This document shows positions 17,786 to 24,979 of a stretch of DNA of 64,000 bases, piece by piece. The stretch covers positions 4,755,001 through 4,819,000 of the forward strand of contig NZ_CP118225.1 in the NCBI RefSeq assembly GCF_028768465.1, given 5' to 3'. The stretch comes from Rhodopirellula sp. P2 (GTDB lineage: Bacteria; Planctomycetota; Planctomycetia; Pirellulales; Pirellulaceae). The notes under the pieces are model-generated. The model was not told the DNA's origin, searched no databases, and worked only from the letters and a program-made list of their open reading frames with translations. Position 1 is the stretch's first letter. Each line of letters opens with the position of its first letter. A program made the position numbers and the translations under genes.

Positions 17786-18066
17786 TGCCCGGGGGTAAAT
17801 GGCGAGGCGTTGATTGAGGATCTCTTGGGAATTGCTTCCCGGCTGCGTTCTCTAACGAAGAGGCAGGTTGGTTTTGAAGTAGGTGAATTGCTGATCGGCC
17901 GTTTGCTCTGTGCCTGTTCCGCTGGCGACGAGTTGGATGGAAGCGGATTGACGCTCATTGCCCGATTAATTTTGAGCTTGAGATTGCTGTCGCGACATAC
18001 CTTCCTCCTTCGCCCTCCTGAAGACGTTCGAATTCGACCGGTCATTTCACTTCCCCGGTTCATGCG

Positions 18067-19215
18067 TTACCCACTGTCGTAGTAAGTCAGCCCATGCTCG
18101 GGACGGATGCCCTGCGACGACAACGATGTGTAGCTGACCTCAATCGCTCGCATGATCCCGCCGCACAGGCGACACTTCATCGGCACGGTCAGTGGTTCAT
18201 CCTGTGGCGCGTAGCCGCTGCCCAGCCAGAACGTCCAGCCAAGCATCAGCCAGACCAACCACTTCACCTCCTCCACTTTCACCTTGCTGTTCCCGCTCAT
18301 CCATCCGTAATGACGGATCTTCATGAAGTTCGTCGGCAACACGTGCTGCAAGAAGTTGCCCACGAAGTCTTCGCCGGCAACCTCTTTGCTCTGAACCACG
18401 TTTCTTTTGCGACGAATTTGGTACGTCACCGTTTCTGAGTTGACATCGATGATCCGGCTGTCGTTGATCGCGACTCGATGGATGTACGGTGCCAGGTACT
18501 TCAGCGTTGGAACGCCGTGCCCGACCGCCTGGATGTCGACGACGAAGTCTTTCGTCCAAGTCTCGCGATCGACTTGGTCATACAGCCCAGCGGCACGAAG
18601 CTCATCGGCCAGCTTCGCTTTGTAGACGCGGATCAGCGTGCCGTGATGGAACAAGAAGTTCTCCGGTGTGCTCTGCCATGATTCGGCATTGCCTTGCTCA
18701 TCCAGTTTCACTCCGCCGCCAGGAACGACATAGTGAACGTGCGGATGATAGACCGCCGGGTCTCGCCCCCAAGTATGAAGCACGCCGAAGAACCCAAGCT
18801 GACATCCTTTCAGACTCTTGGTTGCCGCGCCCACATCGCGAATGCTCTGACTGCCGGCATCGAACAAGCATCGGTAGCCGTCACGTTGGTGAACGCGCAG
18901 CACCAAGCCGATCTCCCGGGGCACAGTGAAAGTGACCAAGAAGTGATGAACCGGCATCAGCTTGGCAGACTGCGTTTCAATCCAAGCCTGCGTCTTCTCG
19001 TGACCGCAGTTTGGACAGTGTCGATTGCCACACGAACGTCCGACCCAGTGATCGCTTCCGCAACCGCCGCACTGGTAGTGAACACCACCCAGTGCACCGG
19101 TGCGACAACGAGTGATCGCGCCAAGAACTTTGTCTTCGGCGATCGAGATCGAATCGGCGTGTTGCTGCAGGTATGCCGGTGCGAATTGGCGAAGAGCCTC
19201 CGCAACCGTGGGCAT
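18067..19215 (-). CDS. IS91-family Y2 HUH transposase (module A)
   Basis: 382 aa. The N-terminal zinc-ribbon is visible (CRTGALGGVHYQCGGCGSDHWVGRSCGNRHCPNC, residues about 37-70), followed by HHFLVTFTVPREI. The HUH motif is HPHVHYVVPGGG near 158-169, and the two catalytic tyrosines are YLAPYIHRVAI near 241-251 (Y-x-x-x-Y). These are the hallmarks of rolling-circle IS91/ISCR transposases (single-strand nicking and 5'-phosphotyrosine transfer). Length is normal. It starts 14 nt after the stop of the recombinase gene, so the two are expressed together. The protein appears intact, with no frameshift. Confidence 0.92.
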   Translation of the reverse strand: MPTVAEALRQFAPAYLQQHADSISIAEDKVLGAITRCRTGALGGVHYQCGGCGSDHWVGRSCGNRHCPNCGHEKTQAWIETQSAKLMPVHHFLVTFTVPREIGLVLRVHQRDGYRCLFDAGSQSIRDVGAATKSLKGCQLGFFGVLHTWGRDPAVYHPHVHYVVPGGGVKLDEQGNAESWQSTPENFLFHHGTLIRVYKAKLADELRAAGLYDQVDRETWTKDFVVDIQAVGHGVPTLKYLAPYIHRVAINDSRIIDVNSETVTYQIRRKRNVVQSKEVAGEDFVGNFLQHVLPTNFMKIRHYGWMSGNSKVKVEEVKWLVWLMLGWTFWLGSGYAPQDEPLTVPMKCRLCGGIMRAIEVSYTSLSSQGIRPEHGLTYYDSG

Positions 19216-19229
19216 TTTCCAGAGCGGGT

Positions 19230-20174
19230 TTACTCGCCGCTGCCAGGCAGCCTACCGAACAGCCTTTCGATTTCTTGACGAGCGTTCGCCTCAGCGGTGT
19301 CAGTCAGATGCAGATAGACCAAGGTGGTCTGCAGCGACGAATGCCCCAAGTACTTTTGAATCACCTTCAGTCCCACGCCCGCTTCGAGCAAGTGCGTTGC
19401 ATAGGAATGACGCAGCGTATGGATGCTGACCTTCTTGCCAAAGCGGAGGTTCTTTGTGATCTGCTTCATCGCTCCTTGAACGGCCGTTTCGCTCATCGGA
19501 GTCGTCGCTTGGCTGACGCCGTCTTTGGCAAGGCTGTGGTTTCGGCCATCTGCCGGAAACAGCAGGCGTGGGTGCCGGTGACTTGCCCAGTAGCTTCGCA
19601 GAAGTCGAACGGTCGTCGTCGGCAGCGGGACATACCGGTCCTTGGCTCCCTTGCCACGATGGACATGGACCCAGCCTCGCTGGGCGTCGATGTCACTGAC
19701 CTGCAGATGCAGTGCTTCATTGAGCCGCAGTCCCAGCGAATAGACGGTCCAGAAATAGACGAACATTCGCCGCGTGGTCGCCGAGCCGATCAGTTCATGA
19801 ACCTGCTCGATCGTCAGCACCTCCGGCAACGTGGTGATGTTCTGGAGCTTGAGCATCTTGATGATTTCCCAGTCACGCTTGCAGGTGTGCGTGAAGAAGA
19901 ACTTGATGCCCGAGAATGCCACGCGGAGTGATCCATAAGCAAAGTTGCGATCGTTTTTCAGGTGCAAGAAGAACTGCCGCACATGCTGCTCGTTCACCTG
20001 GTCGGGACTGCAGCCGGCGAAATCAGAGAGCTGCCTGACCGCTCGGATGTAGCCATCGTGAGTTCGTTTGGCCTTGCCGGTCAGGTGCAAGTCTTCAGAG
20101 AGTCTCAGGCGAAGACTTTCAGGGAAGTGGGATCCAGGTACATCTTGCGAATCGTTTGAGCTAAACTTGGACAT
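19230..20174 (-). CDS. tyrosine site-specific recombinase (XerC/D-like), module A
   Basis: 314 aa from ATG 20174, preceded by AAGGA about 7 nt upstream; the frame extends further upstream through a hairpin and attC 5 but without an SD. An N-terminal SAM-like DNA-binding domain (LTGKAKRTHDGYIRAVRQLSDF, HVRQFFLHLKNDRNFAYGSL) leads into a catalytic domain with GLRLNEALHL (Arg I), GKGAKDRYVPLP (Lys), HTLRHSYATHLLEAG (HxxR) and YLGHSSLQTTLVYLHL (His/Trp position and Tyr nucleophile). All catalytic residues are present. It forms a two-gene unit with the downstream transposase; its substrate site is unknown. Confidence 0.9.
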   Translation of the reverse strand: MSKFSSNDSQDVPGSHFPESLRLRLSEDLHLTGKAKRTHDGYIRAVRQLSDFAGCSPDQVNEQHVRQFFLHLKNDRNFAYGSLRVAFSGIKFFFTHTCKRDWEIIKMLKLQNITTLPEVLTIEQVHELIGSATTRRMFVYFWTVYSLGLRLNEALHLQVSDIDAQRGWVHVHRGKGAKDRYVPLPTTTVRLLRSYWASHRHPRLLFPADGRNHSLAKDGVSQATTPMSETAVQGAMKQITKNLRFGKKVSIHTLRHSYATHLLEAGVGLKVIQKYLGHSSLQTTLVYLHLTDTAEANARQEIERLFGRLPGSGE

Positions 20175-20186
20175 CTTGGTTTCCTT

Positions 20187-20233
20187 TTCAGGAGGAGTTG
20201 CTGAGCTGTTCCCAGCGAACAGCTCCTCCTGAA
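20187..20233. promoter_or_regulatory. long hairpin before recombinase A
   Basis: CAGGAGGA (20189-20196) pairs with TCCTCCTG (20224-20231), and GCTGTTC (20205-20211) pairs with GAACAGC (20217-20223), with a 5-nt loop and a one-sided bulge. It lies 13 nt upstream of the recombinase ATG on the minus strand, directly before its AAGGA SD. It could be a translational control hairpin or the origin end of the IS91-type element. Confidence 0.5.
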
Positions 20234-20302
20234 AGGATGCTTCCAATAATCCGTCACGCTTCCGTTCCACCACCAATACGAAACCGCCGCGATAGCGGCT
20301 TA

Positions 20303-20392
20303 CTTGAACCATGCGATGCAACGGAGCCGGGCTTGCAAGGTTTCACGAATGGAAAACCAAACGTCCCGGCCCGCTGATCGCAAACGTTCTGG
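20303..20392. other. attC site 5
   Basis: R'' CTTGAAC (20303-20309), spacer CAT, L'' GCGATGCAACGGAGCCGGG, loop, L' CCCGGCCCGCTGATCGC, spacer AAAC, R' GTTCTGG (20386-20392). L''/L' pair over 17 positions with a single extrahelical G (GCGAT-G-CA). 90 bp. Confidence 0.8.
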
Positions 20393-20433
20393 AAACCGAA
20401 ACGCATCTTCGATTATTCTCGCTGTTACCGCGC

Positions 20434-21057
20434 ATGGACACTCAGATGTACTTCAATCCCTCCCGACCGTTCTTAACGATAGCGCCGCTTATTTGCCTAG
20501 CTGTAGGACAGCTGCACGCGGGCGATTATCACGCTAGTGGATTCTCCAAGGGACCGCATATCGACAGTGGATCCTTTGGTGGTGACTTTGACTTCTCTGT
20601 TAAGGCGCAACCCACATCAAAGACTGAACGGCGATTTCTCTCGCTATTAATCTCAACTCCCGATCGTAACCAACCAACCCTCGCGTTCAGCATTGTGCTC
20701 GCTGACGCCAAGGCCAAGGCTGAAGTGACGGATGTCTACTACAGCAAAACGCACGGAGTCGCCGCCTGGACATTTCGAGTCACGATAGACGGGCACCCTA
20801 CGACCCTCATCTACCAAGTCAAAGACAACGGAGACGGAAAATTCACCGATGTACTTGCGATTGCCAACCGCGCGATCAATCTAGATGAGGGACGGTTGAT
20901 TGTGATCGGAACACTCGATGACGATGGTGGCCTCGACCGAGTCTCGCAAACAGGGTGTCGGGATGGCCTGAAGTTCATAGTGAAAATGAAACAACGCTTC
21001 CGTCGGGATCTTAACGCATTCAATGCGAATATGGAGGACTGGGAGCCAGAACCATGA
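20434..21057 (+). CDS. cassette gene: secreted protein of unknown function
   Basis: About 207 aa from ATG 20434 (ATG 20446 also possible), chosen for the signal peptide (FLTIAPLICLAVGQLHAG) that follows. The mature part has a beta-rich look (GSFGGDFDFSVKAQP, ERRFLSLLISTPDRNQPTLAFSIVLADAKAKAEVTDVYYS, GHPTTLIYQVKDNGDGKFTDVLAIAN). DNGDGKFTD resembles a calcium-binding DxDxDG loop. The stop overlaps the start of attC 6. The family is not recognised. It is the only conventional gene between the two transposase-bearing slots. Confidence 0.68.
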   Translation: MDTQMYFNPSRPFLTIAPLICLAVGQLHAGDYHASGFSKGPHIDSGSFGGDFDFSVKAQPTSKTERRFLSLLISTPDRNQPTLAFSIVLADAKAKAEVTDVYYSKTHGVAAWTFRVTIDGHPTTLIYQVKDNGDGKFTDVLAIANRAINLDEGRLIVIGTLDDDGGLDRVSQTGCRDGLKFIVKMKQRFRRDLNAFNANMEDWEPEP

Positions 21058-21138
21058 AATGCACGGGAGAACGGGTGGTCCGTTCTCTCGTCTGCTTGCA
21101 GGTCTTTCGCCCGTTCCCCGTGATTTCTACCGTTGAAC
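21045..21138. other. attC site 6
   Basis: R'' GCCAGAAC (21045-21052), spacer CAT, L'' GAAATGCACGGGAGAACGGG, loop, L' CCCGTTCCCCGTGATTTC, spacer TACC, R' GTTGAAC (21132-21138), which matches the consensus GTTRRRY exactly. L''/L' pair with the extrahelical G after GAAAT and one further bulge. 94 bp. Confidence 0.82.
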
Positions 21139-21442
21139 TTAATCGAGTCGTCCGGCGGCATGCTCTCTCCAGTGCACGGGTTGGCAAGCTCTTTCGGTGG
21201 GTGGCCGCTTCCTTGCGGGGGTGATGGTTGGCATCCCTGCCAACCATGCATGTTCCATCAGCTTCGCTGACTCGAACTCTGCGGCGGGAACGTGATGGAT
21301 GACGGCAGTGGCGGTCTTGAAATAGCACGCTCATGGGAAAGAGCGTCTTCGCCAAGGTTTGATTAAAACGGTTGTAGGACTTGCGCTTTTGGATTTCGCA
21401 AGCACTGTGGAATGCTTCCGCACACCGAACCCTCGGAGTGCG

Positions 21443-22396
21443 ATGCTTCCATCCTGCTTTGAGACAAGTGCAATGGCTCCCTCCGAAGAACATTCTTGCA
21501 AGCTGACTCGCCGAATGGCTGAGGACATGCTCATCCGAAACATGGCCCCCGCAACCATCAAGGCTTACACCTATCACGCCAGAAGGTTTGCCGGGTTCAT
21601 CGGTAAACCGCTCGGCGAAGCAACCGTCGAAGACGTTAGAACCTTCCAGCTTTACCTGATCCAAGAGAAGAAGGTCGCCTATAGCTCATTCAACCAAGCG
21701 GTTTGCGCGCTACGGTTTCTGTACACGCACACCATCCGGGTCCCTTGGCCCGTCACGATGGTTCCTTTCGGGAAACGGCCCAAGACCTTGCCGATCGTGC
21801 TCAGTCGCCACGAAATCGACAAGCTGCTTCAATGCACCGCCAACCTGAAACACCGAACCTTTCTGATGACGCTGTACTCGGCGGGGCTCCGGTTCTCCGA
21901 AGCGGCCCACTTGAGGATCGCCGACATCGACTCGGATCGGATGATGATTCACGTCCGACACGCCAAGGGAGCCAAGGATCGACTGGTGCCGCTCTCGCCA
22001 AGGCTCTTGACCGAGTTGAGGGTTTACTGGAAGAAGTACAGGCCGACCGACTTGCTGTTCCCCGGCAACTCAGCGACCAAGACCTACGCCGACACGTCGA
22101 TTCAAAAAGCGATGAAGCGGTCTGCCGAGAAAGCGGGAATCAAGAAACGAGTGTATCCGCATGTGCTCAGGCACTCTTACGCGACCGGACTGCTCGAAGC
22201 GGGCGTGGACTTGCTGACGATCAGCAAGTTACTCGGGCACGCGAGTTTCGTCACCACGATGATCTATCTGCACTGCCGGCGGGAGCACCTTTCCAGCGTC
22301 CCCAGTCCACTGGATTGGTTACCGGTGAAGCAACTGCCGACGTATCAGCCGCCCCAAGAGAACAGCGGGATCTCGGAGCCCAACAGCCCAAGCTAA
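21443..22396 (+). CDS. tyrosine site-specific recombinase (XerC/D-like), module B
   Basis: About 317 aa from ATG 21443, preceded by GGAG; ATG 21473 is the alternative. The core-binding domain (LTRRMAEDMLIRNMAPATIKAYTYHARRFAGF, FNQAVCALRFLYTHT) is followed by the catalytic motifs AGLRFSEAAHLRIAD (Arg I), GAKDRLVPLS (Lys), HVLRHSYATGLLEAG (HxxR) and LLGHASFVTTMIYLHC (His and Tyr). All catalytic residues are present. The C-terminal tail overlaps the start of the transposase gene in another frame. In module A the two genes are separated; here they overlap by about 80 nt, suggesting translational coupling. Confidence 0.9.
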   Translation: MLPSCFETSAMAPSEEHSCKLTRRMAEDMLIRNMAPATIKAYTYHARRFAGFIGKPLGEATVEDVRTFQLYLIQEKKVAYSSFNQAVCALRFLYTHTIRVPWPVTMVPFGKRPKTLPIVLSRHEIDKLLQCTANLKHRTFLMTLYSAGLRFSEAAHLRIADIDSDRMMIHVRHAKGAKDRLVPLSPRLLTELRVYWKKYRPTDLLFPGNSATKTYADTSIQKAMKRSAEKAGIKKRVYPHVLRHSYATGLLEAGVDLLTISKLLGHASFVTTMIYLHCRREHLSSVPSPLDWLPVKQLPTYQPPQENSGISEPNSPS

Positions 22397-23823
22397 GCCT
22401 CACCGATATCCTGCGGCTGGGTGCCACCGGCGCGGTCAACGATTCGACGTGCCCTCAAGTCCAAAGCGTGTTGGCGAAGATCTCTTTGTGCCGCACGCAC
22501 GTGATGGGAGGACGCAAGTTCCAGTGTCGCGATTGTGACGAGGTCACGTCGCTTTACAACTCTTGCGGCGACCGGCATTGCCCGACCTGTAGCGGTGGCA
22601 AGCGAGTGGACTTCAACGACAGAGCATCGAATCTGATCCTGCCGGGAGTGACTTACTATCAAGTGGTCTTCACCCTCCCGAGCGAGTTGTCTGAGTTGGC
22701 GTTGGCGAATCGAGAAGAGATGGCAGACCTGCTGGTTGGTTCGGCTTGGAAGAGTCTTTCAACACAGATCAAAGCGGAGCAAGACTACGATCCGGCGGCC
22801 ATCTCGGTGCTGCATACCTGGAATCAAAAACTGGAAGCTCACTGGCACGTGCACTTGTTGGTTCCCGGCGAAGGGCCCCGTCTCAACCATAGTAAAGGGC
22901 TCAGTGGTGCAGGTTGGAAGCAAGCGACGGCGCCGCCGGATGCCAAGAACTCCGATGGCTTTCACTTGGTTCGTGCTGCCGCACTTCGCGAGACCTACAG
23001 AACCAGAGCGATCGCGAAACTTCGACGACTTCGCCGGGCAGGCAAGCTGAAGCTGGGCGGCAAGTTTGAACATCTCCAAGAAGACGAGCACTGGGATGCA
23101 TTCATCGAGAAGCTGGAATCGAAAAACTGGGTGGCCTTCATCCAGCCGCCTCCGGCCGCCACGAGCAGTGCCACTCAAGTGGTCAACTACCTGACGCGTT
23201 ACCTGACCGGCGGTCCGATCAGCGACCACCGAATCACTTCGGCCAATGGTAGGGAAGTGACGTTCCTGGCCCGAGAAGGAGTGAAAGCTGGCGGGGATCG
23301 CCGGCAAGTTCCGATCACCCTGAAGACGAGCGACTTCGTTCGTCGCTGGTGTCTTCACATCCAGCCGGACCAGTTGACCAAGACACGCTACTTCGGTGGC
23401 TGGTCCAACAACCGGCAAGCGACCTATTCGGCTCGATGCCAGGAGTTGCTCGAGTCACTTGGACGCGATGTGTCAACGGTCGACGAAGCGACGTGCGAAG
23501 AGGAGCATCCCGACTTGCTGTGCGAGCACTGCGGCAGTGACCGATTGGAGCTGGTCGCTCAGACGGCGAAGCCATCTTGGAAAGAACTGATGTGGCGAGA
23601 GAGCGACAGTTGCCCGTGGTGGTATGCCGACCTGCAACGCGAATCGCATCGGAAGTTCTGGGCGGAGTCCTATGGGGAGGGATTTTACGATTGGTACAGG
23701 GAAACTCAGGTAGAAAGTGCAAAGGGAATCTTGGCGGAACCAACTCGCCGGATTCAGCTACCGCTGCCAGGATTTTCGCCAGTTCGAGACCATCATGAGT
23801 CGTATCTGATAGACTCGTTCTAG
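22315..23823 (+). CDS. IS91-family Y2 HUH transposase (module B)
   Basis: About 500 aa. No ATG precedes the conserved region; the frame is open far into the recombinase gene, and TTG 22315 is the nearest plausible start upstream of the conserved KLSLTDILRLG. A zinc-ribbon is visible (CRDCDEVTSLYNSCGDRHCPTC, about 65-86), followed by YYQVVFTLPSELSELA. The HUH motif is WHVHLLVPGEGP near 178-190, and the tyrosine pair is VNYLTRYLTGGPI near 290-302 (Y-x-x-x-Y). A C-terminal Cys cluster (CEEEHPDLLCEHCGSDR) is a second zinc site. Catalytic residues are intact. The start is uncertain. Confidence 0.85.
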   Translation: MVTGEATADVSAAPREQRDLGAQQPKLSLTDILRLGATGAVNDSTCPQVQSVLAKISLCRTHVMGGRKFQCRDCDEVTSLYNSCGDRHCPTCSGGKRVDFNDRASNLILPGVTYYQVVFTLPSELSELALANREEMADLLVGSAWKSLSTQIKAEQDYDPAAISVLHTWNQKLEAHWHVHLLVPGEGPRLNHSKGLSGAGWKQATAPPDAKNSDGFHLVRAAALRETYRTRAIAKLRRLRRAGKLKLGGKFEHLQEDEHWDAFIEKLESKNWVAFIQPPPAATSSATQVVNYLTRYLTGGPISDHRITSANGREVTFLAREGVKAGGDRRQVPITLKTSDFVRRWCLHIQPDQLTKTRYFGGWSNNRQATYSARCQELLESLGRDVSTVDEATCEEEHPDLLCEHCGSDRLELVAQTAKPSWKELMWRESDSCPWWYADLQRESHRKFWAESYGEGFYDWYRETQVESAKGILAEPTRRIQLPLPGFSPVRDHHESYLIDSF

Positions 23824-23876
23824 CGACCGGGAGCCTCCCGATCGCTCGGTTGCCCGCTACCCAGTGCGGCGACAAA

Positions 23877-23976
23877 GTTCAACGCACGATCTATCCGCAA
23901 GACAGGCGACCAAGCTCTACCGCAACGTGGAGCTTTTTCAACGCCTGCCCAGCGGATAGATCGCAATTCGTTACCC
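23877..23976. other. attC site 7
   Basis: R'' GTTCAAC (23877-23883), matching RYYYAAC exactly. L'' GCACGATCTATCCGC and L' GCGGATAGATCGC pair over 13 positions with one extrahelical A, and a second internal hairpin is AAGCTC/GAGCTT. R' is GTTACCC (23970-23976). The right end GTTACCCGACTGAA is identical to that of attC 3. Spacers are unequal, so the fit is slightly less regular. 100 bp. Confidence 0.68.
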
Positions 23977-24007
23977 GACTGAACTTCCTTCTGGACATCT
24001 CTGAGCG

Positions 24008-24268
24008 ATGCCACGCATATCCGAATTCTACGGCATCGCCGTCTACATCTACTATCGGGACCACAATCCCCCGCATTTTCACGCAATCTATGGCGGATCG
24101 GAAGCGGTGATTGATATTCGCACTGGTGCTATACTGGAAGGAAAGCTTCCACGTCGCGCTGGTAAGCTCGTTGCCGAATGGTGCGAACTCCACCGCGACG
24201 AACTACTGGCTGACTGGGCACTCGCCGAATCTCAGCAGCCGCTGCTGCCCATCGAACCACTGGACTGA
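24008..24268 (+). CDS. cassette gene: DUF4160 protein
   Basis: 86 aa, ATG 24008, 32 bp after R' of attC 7. It matches the DUF4160 pattern closely: PRISEFYGIAVYIYYRDHNPPHFHAIYGG near the start (HNPPHFHA is the family signature) and GKLPRRAGKLVAEWCELHRDELLADW later. DUF4160 genes are almost always followed by DUF2442, as here with a 5-nt gap, and such pairs are frequent in integrons and genomic islands, where they are suspected toxin-antitoxin-like modules. The biochemical activity is not established. Confidence 0.92.
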   Translation: MPRISEFYGIAVYIYYRDHNPPHFHAIYGGSEAVIDIRTGAILEGKLPRRAGKLVAEWCELHRDELLADWALAESQQPLLPIEPLD

Positions 24269-24273
24269 TACCG

Positions 24274-24528
24274 ATGATTCTCCATATTCTCGACGCTGAA
24301 CTCGCAGGGCCGTTTTCCCTGCACTTGCGGTTCAGTGATGGTTGCTCGGCTACCGTTGACCTGCGGCCATTGTTGACTGGTCCCATATTCGAGCCTCTGC
24401 TAGATCCGAAAGTCTTCGCACAATTTACCGTTGATCCGATATGCAAGACTGTTTGTTGGCCGAACGGTGCGGACCTCGCGCCCGAAGCAATTCGTTCCAT
24501 GGTTGCGACCGAACAAGAAATCGTGTGA
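24274..24528 (+). CDS. cassette gene: DUF2442 protein
   Basis: 84 aa, ATG 24274, 5 nt after the DUF4160 stop. The DUF2442 pattern is LRFSDGCSATVDLRPLLTGPIFEPLLDPKVFAQFTVDPICKTVCWPNGADLAPEAI; the closing W-x-N-G-x-D-L-x-P-E motif is diagnostic. It is the probable partner of the DUF4160 protein. A strong hairpin 28 bp after its stop may end the transcript. Both are expected in the cytoplasm. Confidence 0.92.
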   Translation: MILHILDAELAGPFSLHLRFSDGCSATVDLRPLLTGPIFEPLLDPKVFAQFTVDPICKTVCWPNGADLAPEAIRSMVATEQEIV

Positions 24529-24555
24529 ATTCAAGCCCGAAACGCAATTTTTAGA

Positions 24556-24585
24556 GCACTGAAAAAACGAAAGGTTTTTCAGTGC
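24556..24585 (+). terminator. hairpin after the DUF4160-DUF2442 pair
   Basis: GCACTGAAAAA (24556-24566) pairs perfectly with TTTTTCAGTGC (24575-24585) across an 8-nt loop. It follows the DUF2442 stop by 27 bp. There is no T-run after it, but the U-rich 3' arm could work as a weak terminator. Confidence 0.5.
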
Positions 24586-24820
24586 CCCCTGGCGAAAGAC
24601 CGACTGAGCCCGCCAAGCTGTTTGGAGCTTCAAATCCCAACAACTCAGACGGACTCAGTCAGCTATGGCCCATCTTACCTTTCATCAACGCGTTACCTAG
24701 TGAGACGCCACTCACGTCGGGCCTTGTTGAGCCGAACGATGGTGCTTGACCAGCTCCGCCGATCCGGTAGCGAGAATGCTACCGCAGTACTCCGGTGCAA
24801 AGAGATGGCTAAACTACCTC

Positions 24821-24858
24821 CGTCCCGTTTGTTCGATGCCGTCCCGTTTGTTCGATGC
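24821..24858. repeat. 19-bp perfect tandem duplication
   Basis: CGTCCCGTTTGTTCGATGC occurs twice back to back (24821-24839, 24840-24858). It lies in the 450-bp gap between the last cassette gene and the next chromosomal gene, where I find no supported coding sequence. Confidence 0.85.
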
Positions 24859-24889
24859 TGATCTTTCATCGCGACCAGCCGTCGGACAG

Positions 24890-24911
24890 CTATAACAAGT
24901 GGGTGCTCCAG
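24890..24911. other. truncated attC at array end
   Basis: GCTATAAC, AAG, TGGGTGCTCC reads like R'', spacer and L'' of an attC, including the G in the extrahelical position (TGGGT-G-CTCC). No pairing L' or GTT core follows before the chromosomal gene ending at 24980. It may be the remains of the last attC, broken when the array or flank was rearranged. Confidence 0.3.
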
Positions 24912-24942
24912 CCGTCGAACTGAGTTGGTGCCATCGGCACGT

Positions 24943-24962
24943 GTCCCGTGTTCGGGACACTC
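24943..24962 (-). terminator. hairpin after the cytochrome/propeller gene
   Basis: GTGTCCCG and CGGGACAC form a perfect 8-bp stem with a 4-nt loop, 18 bp past the stop of the minus-strand gene that ends at 24980. It lacks a T-run. Confidence 0.4.
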
Positions 24963-24979
24963 AAAAGGCAAGTGTGTCA

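Larger units (their letters stand above)
17786..20302. mobile_element. cassette slot filled by recombinase + IS91-type transposase, module A (minus strand)
   Basis: Between attC 4 and attC 5 the only clear genes are a tyrosine recombinase (19230-20174) and a Y2 HUH transposase (18067-19215), both on the minus strand. About 280 bp (17786-18066) lies beyond the transposase stop with only doubtful ORFs, and a hairpin at 20187-20233 precedes the recombinase. The exact element ends cannot be placed: IS91-type elements lack inverted repeats. A tyrosine recombinase gene preceding the transposase is known in part of this family. Confidence 0.65.
21139..23876. mobile_element. cassette slot filled by recombinase + IS91-type transposase, module B (plus strand)
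   Basis: Between attC 6 and attC 7 the genes are a tyrosine recombinase (21443-22396) and a Y2 HUH transposase (22315-23823), in the plus orientation. The 300 bp before the recombinase holds a hairpin TGGTTGGCATCCCTGCCAACCA (21224-21245) but no gene. The proteins are only distantly similar to those of module A, so this is a second, independent element and not a duplicate. Element ends are not defined. Confidence 0.65.

Noticed and set aside
17720-18082. Opposing ORFs of 120 codons (plus) and 98 codons (minus, 17767-18063) after transposase A
   Set aside because: They overlap each other and attC 4; neither has a recognisable family or SD. One of them may be a small IS-borne gene but the evidence is too thin.
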